Assembly: GCA_963693285.1 (NCBI GenBank)
Contig: OY848920.1
Span: forward strand, 1,873,135 to 1,937,134
DNA length: 64,000 nt
Origin: Xestospongia muta
Taxonomy: Eukaryota; Porifera; Demospongiae; Haplosclerida; Petrosiidae
Direction of reading: 5' to 3'
The notes under the pieces are model-generated. The model did no database searches. It was not told where the DNA came from and was given only the letters and a program-made list of their open reading frames with translations. Shown piece after piece: positions 1-9,326 of the stretch (its first letter is position 1; each line of letters begins with the position of its first letter). Position numbers and translations under genes: made by a program.

Positions 1-196
1 AGTTACATTAATAAACTTAATATGATGTAAAAGTAAACACAACACTGTTTTTATTACTAATGCACTACAGCTGCATAAACAGTAGTACATTAGTAATGAA
101 AACAGTGTTATGTTTACTTTTACATTATATTAAGTTTATTACATGTAGCCTGTATAACAATATATTGGTTAAATCAATAAATCAATTTTTACAGTG
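1..196. mobile_element. foldback MITE, partial (left end outside window)
   Basis: The two halves are inverted copies of each other: a segment around 17-58 (start of a tract reading atgatgtaaaagtaaacac) pairs with 90-142. The right end, finishing ttttacagtg at 187-196, matches the right end of the complete copy at 8251-8500. The element has no coding capacity. It sits just upstream of the acceptor of the first large membrane-protein gene, so it probably lies in that gene's first intron or promoter. Confidence 0.8.
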
Positions 197-313
197 TACT
201 GTATGTTTGGATTAAGAGGCATGTATTAATGGATGCAACAAGTATCCCAAAAGTGATAAATTCTGTTATTGAAAGCACTATTATAGGAATTTAATAACCT
301 TTTTTTTACTCAG

Positions 314-3300
314 GTTACGTGTTTGATATTTAATGTCTTTATGATAACATGGTGCTCCTCTGAGAGCATCACTGTTGCCGTTGACAACTCAGTATCTAAT
401 ACATCTAAATGCACTGACTATCAATCGGGTAGTCCAGCTTGTCCGGATTTAATATTTGCTCTGAATGAGTGGACAAATATATCTCTGGGCAACATCAGTG
501 AGGTAACCTTTAATGTGTATGATTTTCATCAGTATGCAAAAAAAGAAACAATTAAAAAAGAATATGTGATACCTTCCGGGACTCAATTCAATATAATTGG
601 AAATTTAACTAGTGAAAATGTAGCAGTTCAATGTTTTGACGGAATAACTTTGTCATTTGGGGGAATGACTAAATCTTCGCTTTATTTTAAATCTATTAAT
701 TTTATATACTGTGGCAGTAATCTATATCCAGGTTTAAAATTTACAAATCTCTCCTCAATTCGATTTTATAACGTCATGTTTTTAGAGTCATCAGGTGTCT
801 TTATTAATAACATCAACAATATTAATATTTCAAATTGTAGTTTCATATTAAACTATATTACACCAAATGCTGCCCTTCAAATTTCCTATAGTGAGTATTC
901 AAATGCTCATATTGAAACTATCACTGCAAACATTATAGATTGTCACTTCGTTAATAATATCGAATACACTTTATATCCAGCTATTGAAGGGACGTCGGGA
1001 GTAATTTCTGTAGCAATTCTGAGCTCAAGTTTACAAAAATTTAATGTTACAATTCAGTCGTGTCATTTCAACAATAATCGTATGCCTTTATATGCATCTA
1101 ATGCTCCTATGATATACATCTCAAAAGTTACATCTTGTAACATTACCATTTTAATTGATAGCTGCCATTTGCACTATAATCAGTTTTCAATCGTTACAAA
1201 AATAACTGCAATAAATAGAGGAAGACTAGCAGTGACATTCAAAAACATCACTTTTTCAAACAATATAGATCCTCATGGTAACTATGGTATACTTCATGCT
1301 GAGGTTATCAATCCACTGCTAGCAGAAGGTGAAATATTAGAATTTCGATACCAGGAAGTAAATTTCACCGTTAACAATGGGACACTATTGTATATTAATT
1401 CAAATGGATATTCAAGTCACATTCTAGAAGAGTGCTTTTTTAAAAAAAATCAAGGAATCAAAGATATCACAAATTTTTTAGTTTACATAACTGGAAACGA
1501 GCCTAGTAGTGCCAGCAGTGATGCAAACATGCTGTCAACTAATATACATATACATAACATTACTTCTATTGAAAATAAGATTGTTAACCCAACCTTTACC
1601 TTTGGAGGCATCAACAGCCCTGCTATTATTTTTCTTAGATGGGTTGACTTACATGGTTCAAGCTTATATTTCACAGGGACACATGATTCCGTGGCTACCT
1701 TTCTAAGTGTTGCTACAATTTCTGGTGTGTTCAATGGTATTAATGTGTTCCAAAAAAATTCAGCTATTTATGGTGGTGCTATAGCAATACGTGATGCTAC
1801 TACCATTGGGTCTAGAGTTGATACTTATCCTAATAACATTTCTACAACTCCTGATGCTTTGCTGTTCTTTATTGAAAACTATGCAGATTATGGTGGTGCT
1901 TTATACATTGACAGTAAATCATTTGTAGATTCTGTTTCTAATGATCCTGGACCCTGTACAGGGAAATTGATCTTTGTGAACAATACTGCAAAAGTAGCTG
2001 GGTATTCTATTTATAGTACAATCTCAAATTTAAGAGATTTTTCTGAAAATTGTGACATTTTTGTATCTCCACCTAATGACCACCTACAAATTAGTACACC
2101 ACCAGCCCAACTGACAATTAATCAAAGTGTAATCAATCTATTTCCTGGAAAATTGATTAAACTTTTGGAAGTAACAGTAACTGATGGTTTGAAGCAACCT
2201 TCATCTTGCAAGGCACAATTGAAACTTACATGCAATGATAATATAAGTGCTAGCTCTTGTCAATATTCAAATACCAGTTTTCAGCTGACAGGCCCACCAA
2301 GCTTCTTTCTTTATGGAATTAAAACAGTTGTCGATACTCAATTTTATATTAAGGTTACTGACCAACCTCAAAACACAACAGATTTGGTATTAAACGTGTC
2401 TTGTGTTGAAACTATAGTTAATCTTACTGTCAATATTCCTTTAAGACTATATGACTGCCGAGTTGGTTTCAAATTTGATGATGATAATGAAACTTGTACC
2501 TGTCGATATATTAAAGATCTTTTGGATTCTGATTTTTATTGTTTACAAGATAGTGGTATTGCTTGCATTAGAAAAGGGTATTGGGTGGGACCATTTGAAG
2601 GCGATGAATACGTGGCTCTAAGATGTCCTTTTCCACTTTGCAGACTATCAAACAAGAGAGATGATCAATTGTGTTCAGATAACAATATGTTGGCTTTGCC
2701 TTTAAGTGATATAGATGACCAATGTGCATTTCATCGAGGGGGGATCCGTTGTTCACGTTGTAGATCAGGATTTAAATTCACATTCGAAGGAGTAAAGTGT
2801 GCATCTGAATGTAAACCACTATACTCGTACCTTATACTAGTCTTTGCAGTTTGTTTCCAGTTTTTAATTTTTGCTTTTATATTAGCAGCTATTAGACTTA
2901 AGCTTGAAATTGGATCTGGGTTTTTGTATGGACCATTATTATTTTTAGCCATTGTCAGTCAACTGCCATATGGCTACTATTCACAGTTTACAGTATTGAA
3001 AGTAATTGTGAGTACATTTACTTCAGTATTTTTACTAAATTTAGAAATATTTGGTGAAATTCCATGGTGCTTTGATTTAGTAAGTGATCCCCTCTTTCAT
3101 CAGTCTTTCTATTATTTTGGGCCGATACTGGTGTGGATAATGCTTTTGTTATTGGTGTTTGTTGCACGTTGTTGTCCAAAACTATTATCAAAAGTACAAG
3201 AGTCACCTGTGCAGGCTATTTGCCTGCTAATTATACTGTCATTTTGGTCTTTGGCTAATACAAGCATTCAGTTTTTAATGCCCTTAAAAGTTGGGGAGCA

Positions 3301-3997
3301 ATATCGTGTAAAAATACAGCCAGAAATAGTTTACTTCAAATCATGGCATGTTGTATTTGTTTTTATAGCTATTCTCTTCATTGGAGTGATTACATTACCA
3401 TTTATTGGGATTCTAGTTATTTCTAATTGTCCTAAACTCTCCAACTGTTTTCGGTTATATCGTGTGAAGCCTTTACTCGATGAATTCCAGTCTTGTTACC
3501 ATGACAAATATCGTTGGTACGGTATCATCTACTACATAGCATGGATTCTCTATCTTGTGCTTAGTGAATTTGCATTAGGAGAAGAAATGGTTATTGTGTT
3601 GATTCTTTCACTACATTTTGTTTTCCAGCCTTACAAAAAGAAGTTGCTCAATATTGTTGACATGTTACTTCTTCTTGATCTTCTTTTTCTTAATTTTCTT
3701 CTCGGTCAAGAAGACAATTTCAGCAAAAAGATGACATTTAAGGTGATCTTAATCTATTTGGTGACTGTAATACCTTTAGCATATATATCTCTGGGTTGTG
3801 TTGGTATATTTATTACTCAGTGCTGTTGTAGGACTGAGAGGGCCCGTATGAAGTGTGAATGGCTAAAAATGCTGTTTTACAGGAAGCAATCAGATACTAT
3901 TCAAGTTACTCGTAGTGAAATTCAATTTGATGATGAGATCAATGAACGGGAGCCTCTTATTCGTTTTTTTCAAGAAGAACCAGAGAACTTGTCGTGA
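314..3997 (+). CDS. large beta-helix-like ectodomain / multi-TM membrane protein, copy 1 (5' exon outside window)
   Basis: The open exon runs from an acceptor (tttttttactcag, AG at 312-313) to TGA at 3995-3997, giving 1227 codons. The initiating exon is not seen. In the paralogs it carries only the first one or two codons, so it may lie upstream of the window. The exon opens with a short hydrophobic stretch that fits a signal peptide. Roughly residues 30-720 are rich in N-glycosylation sites and in repeated short strands of the 'NCxFxxN' kind ending in Gly-Gly-Ala motifs, as in right-handed beta-helix or POMP-like repeats. A Cys-rich stalk with a CSRCRSGF motif follows, then about nine hydrophobic segments. 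The cytosolic tail has EREPLI, which fits an acidic dileucine sorting signal. Two paralogs and one relic are in this window. The function is unknown; it could be a surface receptor or recognition protein (inference). The ectodomain class is judged from pattern only. Confidence 0.85.
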   Translation, partial: VTCLIFNVFMITWCSSESITVAVDNSVSNTSKCTDYQSGSPACPDLIFALNEWTNISLGNISEVTFNVYDFHQYAKKETIKKEYVIPSGTQFNIIGNLTSENVAVQCFDGITLSFGGMTKSSLYFKSINFIYCGSNLYPGLKFTNLSSIRFYNVMFLESSGVFINNINNINISNCSFILNYITPNAALQISYSEYSNAHIETITANIIDCHFVNNIEYTLYPAIEGTSGVISVAILSSSLQKFNVTIQSCHFNNNRMPLYASNAPMIYISKVTSCNITILIDSCHLHYNQFSIVTKITAINRGRLAVTFKNITFSNNIDPHGNYGILHAEVINPLLAEGEILEFRYQEVNFTVNNGTLLYINSNGYSSHILEECFFKKNQGIKDITNFLVYITGNEPSSASSDANMLSTNIHIHNITSIENKIVNPTFTFGGINSPAIIFLRWVDLHGSSLYFTGTHDSVATFLSVATISGVFNGINVFQKNSAIYGGAIAIRDATTIGSRVDTYPNNISTTPDALLFFIENYADYGGALYIDSKSFVDSVSNDPGPCTGKLIFVNNTAKVAGYSIYSTISNLRDFSENCDIFVSPPNDHLQISTPPAQLTINQSVINLFPGKLIKLLEVTVTDGLKQPSSCKAQLKLTCNDNISASSCQYSNTSFQLTGPPSFFLYGIKTVVDTQFYIKVTDQPQNTTDLVLNVSCVETIVNLTVNIPLRLYDCRVGFKFDDDNETCTCRYIKDLLDSDFYCLQDSGIACIRKGYWVGPFEGDEYVALRCPFPLCRLSNKRDDQLCSDNNMLALPLSDIDDQCAFHRGGIRCSRCRSGFKFTFEGVKCASECKPLYSYLILVFAVCFQFLIFAFILAAIRLKLEIGSGFLYGPLLFLAIVSQLPYGYYSQFTVLKVIVSTFTSVFLLNLEIFGEIPWCFDLVSDPLFHQSFYYFGPILVWIMLLLLVFVARCCPKLLSKVQESPVQAICLLIILSFWSLANTSIQFLMPLKVGEQYRVKIQPEIVYFKSWHVVFVFIAILFIGVITLPFIGILVISNCPKLSNCFRLYRVKPLLDEFQSCYHDKYRWYGIIYYIAWILYLVLSEFALGEEMVIVLILSLHFVFQPYKKKLLNIVDMLLLLDLLFLNFLLGQEDNFSKKMTFKVILIYLVTVIPLAYISLGCVGIFITQCCCRTERARMKCEWLKMLFYRKQSDTIQVTRSEIQFDDEINEREPLIRFFQEEPENLS

Positions 3998-5444
3998 CTG
4001 CATGTGAATAAACCATTAAATCGTTGCTTTAGTTTATGCAACAATGATTAATTTTGTCTTTTTCTTAATTATTAATTATGTGTGTGTGGCTACACCAAAT
4101 TTTATTATTACAAAATAGTAAATTGTTGTTTTAAATATACTAATTAGTGTTTCATATTATAGTGTTATTTTGATACTATCCTGTGAGAACTTAAACTATT
4201 AAATTCACAAAACGACTTGAACTAGAACTATATCTACTACTGAACTGTAACAGCAAGTTGCAAAACAAAACAGAACAAGGAAAAGTGTAACTAAAAGATA
4301 CCACATTAAGGTCTACCACTAAAATTTGATTGTTAACACTACTTAATAAGGTCACCAATAATAAAGAGATAATGAGCACTTATTATCAAATACATATAAA
4401 ACCACAACAAAAGGTACATCATAAACAATAAAGAAATAATTAAATGAAATACAATATATTACAATAGCCAATGTTTGTAAATGCATCTTTTGTTAAGCTA
4501 ATATGTTATTTAACAACCAATTTATACTTTATATGGATGGATTACTCTACGGAATATAGAATTATTCACTGCATTATTTTGTTGCTATGTAAAAGAACAA
4601 CATAGCAACAAATTACACAGTGAGCATTTCATTAGAATTCTATATTCCATAGTAATCCATCCATGTAAAGTACAAATTGTTGTCAAAATAAGATATTAAC
4701 TTAAGAAAACACGTATTTACAAACATTGGCTATTGTAATATATTTTATTTATTATTTCATTTAATTTTCTTGTTAATCGTTTATGATTTACCTTTTGTCA
4801 TGTACAAATTAGTTGTGAAAATGACAGATTAATTTTGACAGTGTACATAATATTGCACCTATTAACAAGTATATATGAAAATTGAACGTAAGAAAAGAGA
4901 TCGATACATCATAAACCATTAAATAGGTGATTAAATGATATAGCAATACAATATATTACATACCCTAACTAAAACTAAAGTATTTATGAAGGGTGGGTCC
5001 AGTTAACCAATATAACTAAACTAAACTAAACCACAATAATTAAAATTAAAAGATTAGTATAATTCATGATCAGTTATTAAATTAAACTAATATTTAAAAG
5101 GATGACGTAATTTTTTTAAATTTAGATAAAAGTATTACTATATACTGGTATAATCAATTCTTTTAAATTTTAGACTGCTGCAGCCTGAAAAATAGATATA
5201 ACGTCAGCATTGTAATAAAAAACCACATACTCCATGGCCACAGTATAAGACCTTTGTAATGCTATCTCATGATCACTTGATGTTTATGGAATGAACTGTA
5301 TGTTTGCCCTAGTTGCTGTTGTGTTGATACAACATATGGGATGTATTTTCAAACCAGACCACAGTCGAGCTAAATGATCAGCACGTGGAGCATTTTAATT
5401 AACTGATCAATAAATTTAAACATAACTGTTTTGTTGTGATTACA
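3998..5444. other. intergenic, AT-rich, with a foldback repeat
   Basis: I see no coding region between the membrane-protein stop and the first sulfite oxidase ATG. About 400 bp are taken by the inverted-repeat element listed separately. A partial third arm of the same repeat lies at about 4895-4965. Confidence 0.6.
4401..4804. mobile_element. foldback (MITE-like) element
   Basis: Left arm 4401-4560 and right arm 4640-4804 are imperfect reverse complements. Examples are aaaaggtacatcataaac against gtttatgatttacctttt, and atggatggattactctacgg against the complementary run near 4648-4670. No ORF is present. Degenerate pieces of the same family recur at about 25085-25210 and 34378-34440. Confidence 0.7.
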
Positions 5445-7133
5445 ATGTCGTATCGCTCACTGTTTCTTTCTTTGCCAACCCGAACGAGGATGTTACTTCC
5501 TAACGTTCGACAGTTCTCTAGACGCTATCATCAACGACAGAGTAAAAATACGATTAGAATTTCCACAGGACTTGCTGCTTTGGCTGTTACCACAGCTGTT
5601 GTCACGAAGGTCACCCACTCTAAGGAGATAGAGGCTAGATTGGAGCGGACAACTCACAAGGAAAAAGAGTACTCTACTATAGCTGGTATCTGGAAGAAAG
5701 GTTTACCAGTATACACTTATGATGAGGTGTTAAAACACAGTTTTGATCATGATCGTGACATTTGGGTTACTTACAAAGACGGTGTCTATGACATTACTGA
5801 CTTTGTATCTAAGCATTTTGGAGGGGATATACTGCTAATGGCCACAGGGAAGGCAATAGACTCATACTGGACTAGATACAATGTTCATAACAATACTAAA
5901 ACACATGAACTTTTAGAGTCAATGAGGATTGGTAACTTTGATAGAAATACAGCACCAAAGGATGAAGATGTTACACCAATTGATGATCAATGGAAAAATG
6001 AGCCCAAATCACGCCATCCTGCTTTGTATTGTAGTGAAAAAAAGCCATTTAATGCAGAAACACCTCAATCAATGTTAACAAATCAATTCTACACGCCTAA
6101 AGACATTTTTTATGTTCGCAACCATTTACCAGTTCCTCCTAAAATTCAACCAAATGAATATCGACTAACAGTTATCAACGAAAACTTTTCTCAAAAGCCT
6201 ATTGAACTTGCTTTAGATGACATCAAGAAACTTCCTATTCATACCATATCTGCTACATTACAATGTGCAGGAAACAGACGCTCAAATATGTCTACTGTTA
6301 AACAGGTTTGTGGTTTAGGATCTGATATAAATGCAATAGGTAATGCTACGTGGACTGGTGTCCTATTAAGAGATATTTTAAAAGAAACTGGAGTTGATGA
6401 GGACAATGTTAAAGGCATCAAGCATGTACAGTTTGAGGGATTTGACCAAGATGGAATGGGATTGTGTTATGGAGCATCTATTCCTATAGAGACAGCCATG
6501 AATCCTCAAAGTGATGTTTTATTAGCTTTCAAAATGAATGGAGAAGAATTACCTATGGATCATGGCTATCCTCTAAGAGTAATTGTCCCAGGGACAATTG
6601 GTGCTAGAAGTGTAAAATGGCTCTCTTGTATTATTCTCAGTAGTGAAGAAAGTCCAAGTTCATGGCAGAGAAGAGATTACAAGTTGTTTCCTGCAAATAT
6701 TGATGTAAACAATGTTGACTTTAATTCTAGTCAAGCAATGCAGGAGATGCCTGTACAATCTGCCATTTGCTCTCCTATGCCTGGTAGCAGTGTTAAAGTT
6801 AGTGATGGTGTCATTAATATTAGAGGTTATGCTTATAGTGGTGGAGGCAGAGGAATATCTCGTGTTGATGTCTCTATTAATGGAGGAAAAGAATGGCACA
6901 CTGCAAATCTTATACATGAACTAGAACAAAAATACAATCGAGCTTGGGCATGGACATTATGGGAGGTCACAATAGCAATACCGGAGAACTATGTAGGTGA
7001 CCTTGATCTGTGTTGTAAGGCACTAGATTCATCATGTAATACACAACCAGAGAAAGTGGAGACTATATGGAATTTTAGAGGTCTTGCCAATAACTCATGG
7101 CACCATGTACCTATTAAGATTGTCAAGGAATAA
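5445..7133 (+). CDS. SUOX: sulfite oxidase, mitochondrial, copy 1
   Basis: Single-exon 562-aa protein that oxidises sulfite to sulfate in the mitochondrial intermembrane space and passes electrons to cytochrome c. The N-terminus is Arg-rich and followed by a hydrophobic stretch, as in a bipartite intermembrane-space signal. A cytochrome b5 domain follows (about 75-165), with heme-ligand candidates in KHFGGD (HPGG in most family members) and YNVHNN. The molybdopterin domain has FYVRNHLP and TLQCAGNRR, with molybdenum-ligand Cys274, and YGASIP with the catalytic Tyr. The C-terminal dimerisation domain contains GYAYSGGGR. Length fits the family (human about 545). The start is the ATG at 5445; an in-frame GTG lies nine bases upstream. 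The usual Arg of the VKWLxR motif is Cys here (WLSCII), although copy 2 has Arg. There is no intron, unlike most genes around it. Confidence 0.95.
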   Translation: MSYRSLFLSLPTRTRMLLPNVRQFSRRYHQRQSKNTIRISTGLAALAVTTAVVTKVTHSKEIEARLERTTHKEKEYSTIAGIWKKGLPVYTYDEVLKHSFDHDRDIWVTYKDGVYDITDFVSKHFGGDILLMATGKAIDSYWTRYNVHNNTKTHELLESMRIGNFDRNTAPKDEDVTPIDDQWKNEPKSRHPALYCSEKKPFNAETPQSMLTNQFYTPKDIFYVRNHLPVPPKIQPNEYRLTVINENFSQKPIELALDDIKKLPIHTISATLQCAGNRRSNMSTVKQVCGLGSDINAIGNATWTGVLLRDILKETGVDEDNVKGIKHVQFEGFDQDGMGLCYGASIPIETAMNPQSDVLLAFKMNGEELPMDHGYPLRVIVPGTIGARSVKWLSCIILSSEESPSSWQRRDYKLFPANIDVNNVDFNSSQAMQEMPVQSAICSPMPGSSVKVSDGVINIRGYAYSGGGRGISRVDVSINGGKEWHTANLIHELEQKYNRAWAWTLWEVTIAIPENYVGDLDLCCKALDSSCNTQPEKVETIWNFRGLANNSWHHVPIKIVKE

Positions 7134-7344
7134 GTATATTCTATTAAGTAATCTTATATGTAATTATAATATATTAGTGCAATTTATTTAGTTTAGGATA
7201 GTTTGATTCCAATAATAATATGTAATTTCATTTTACCACATCAAACACCATGTTGGCAACATAAAGCACATACCAGAATTAATATTAAATTGTCCTATAA
7301 TTTAATGTTTGTAAACACAGGGCATAGAGGTTTCTTGTGTCAAC
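7134..7344. other. 3' flank of sulfite oxidase copy 1
   Basis: The first tens of bases match the 3' flank of copy 2 (11031 onward), so the duplication or conversion tract extends past the stop. Nothing else is seen. Confidence 0.5.
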
Positions 7345-7404
7345 ATGATAGTTATGGTAACTATAATTTCCGAGGTTGAATGTGTACTTAACCCATTATA
7401 TTGT

Positions 7405-8000
7405 CTATGTTATTGGTTATACAATGTCCTTTCTATGGATAACAGAGGCTATCACTTCCTGTATAATGAATTGAACAATGTGTATCTATATTGTTCATGT
7501 TATTGGTTATACAATGTCCTTTCTATGGATAACAGAGGCTCTCACTTCCTGTATAATGAACTGAACAATGCGTATTTATATTGTTCATGTTATTGGTTAT
7601 ACAATGTCCTTTCTATGGATAACAGAGGATCTCACTTCCTGTATAATGAATTGAACAATGCGTATTTATATTGTTCATGTTATTGGTTATACAATGTCCT
7701 TTCTATGGAAAACAGAGGTTCTCACTTTCTGTATAATGAATTGAACAATGTGTATTTATATTGTTCATGTTATTGGTTATACAATGTCCTTTCTATGGAT
7801 AACAGAGGTTCTCACTTCCTGTATAATGAATTGAACAATACGTATTTATATTGTTCACGTTATTGGTTATACAATGTCCTTTCTATGGATAACAGAGGTT
7901 CTCACTTCCTGTATAATGAATTGAACAATGTGTATTTATATTGTTCACATTATTGGTTATATAATCTCCTTTCTTTGAATAACAGAGACTTTCTAAAACC
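7405..8000 (+). repeat. 90-bp minisatellite, seven units, open in one frame
   Basis: Units begin with tattggttatacaatgtcct at 7411, 7501, 7591, 7681, 7771, 7861 and 7951, an exact 90-bp period. Because 90 is a multiple of three, one frame stays open from 7345 to 8019 and would encode a 30-residue repeat rich in Tyr, Leu, Asn and Cys. Differences between units are both silent (ttg/ctg, ttc/ttt) and replacing (gtg/gcg, gat/gaa), so coding is not clear. No splice context or conserved domain is visible. I treat it as a satellite unless transcripts show otherwise. Confidence 0.9.
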
Positions 8001-8250
8001 CATAATGCAGCCTAGCTAGTTCAATATCATCTGTACAACATGGTACAGTAATTGAACAAATTATATACTGTGGTTTTACTACCTATAGCTTACAGCTTAT
8101 GCAACTATGAAATTAATGTACATTAGAGCTAGTCTTAATGTTAACATTCACTATGTAAAACTTAGACAGTAGTATATTTAATGACTATGAAGTCAGTTAC
8201 AGCCATTATATATTATTCTTATTTGATGCAATAATGAAGTGAATGAGTTA

Positions 8251-8500
8251 CACTGTAAAAATTGATTCATCAATTTAACCAATATATTGTTATACAGGTT
8301 GCATGCAGCAAACTTAGTATGATGTAAAAGTAAAACATAACACTGTTTTGATTACTGATGTACTACTGTTTATGTAGCTAATAGTACATCAGTAATCAAA
8401 ACAGTGTTATATATACTTTTACTTTACATCATACTAAGTTTGCTACATGCAACCTGTATAACAATAAATTGGTTAAATCAATGAATCAATTTTTACAGTG
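8251..8500. mobile_element. foldback MITE, complete copy
   Basis: A perfect 20-bp terminal inverted repeat (cactgtaaaaattgattcat at 8251-8270, its complement at 8481-8500) bounds a nearly complete palindrome of 250 bp. The fold-back centre is near 8365-8380. It is the same family as positions 1-196. No convincing target-site duplication is visible. It is non-autonomous, with no ORF. Confidence 0.9.
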
Positions 8501-9326
8501 TTCATGAATAGTAAAAAAATCTTAATGCATTACAATCATAATACTTCTGTGTACTATCATTAATACAGTTTGTTTAGAGTATATTGACAGAAATGCATCA
8601 ATAAAAATCCCTTTTTTATTGATGCACTTTTGGTATTGAACATTATGCAATATCATGATATGCATGCTTCAGTAATTGAATAACTTATTAATATGCCACA
8701 TGGTACATTGGAAGATGTGCAACAATCATACTCTCAATTATCACATTGGTTGCCACCTCATATAAAGGATATAGAAGGTAATCACAGCAATTCTATAGAT
8801 GTGTATTTGGAGTTTTAATTCTCTACAAATGATGCTGCACAAAGTGAATTACATCATAAAAGGTTCCACTCATAATATTTTATTAACAACTCACTTAATG
8901 GGGTTCTCAATCTTCAATGCACAAATTTATATAGAACCTTACAGCTATGTACCTAAGTATATTACAGCTAATTTTGTAATTGTCAAATATATTAATTGCA
9001 AACTTGCACTATTTTAAAGAGAAGTACTATTGGAATAATTTGGTATTATAACGGCAATAGGTTGAAATTGAACAAAAAGGTAAAAAAACAAAACTCAAAG
9101 CTAATGTGAATAGACATTAGTAACAATTTACATTTGTGAGTCTGATGTATATGTGTGGAATAGTTAGTCTTTCTATTATGATAATTGGCAATGAAATAGC
9201 AAAGAAATGATAAAGTCCATCTTACTTGAAAATTAGTACAACGAAGTGTCTTTTGAGAGTAGGAAACTAACAAACATTTCCTGGTGTTTGTCAAATAACT
9301 AACTAGCTGTTTCGAGCTATAATTTG
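8501..9326. other. intergenic, no gene seen
   Basis: AT-rich sequence upstream of sulfite oxidase copy 2. A short hairpin (tgcatcaataaaaa paired with tttttattgatgca) lies at 8592-8627. No supported coding region. Confidence 0.5.

Noticed and set aside
8799..9017. 72-codon plus-strand frame upstream of sulfite oxidase copy 2
   Set aside because: Low complexity, no domain, no splice or paralog support.
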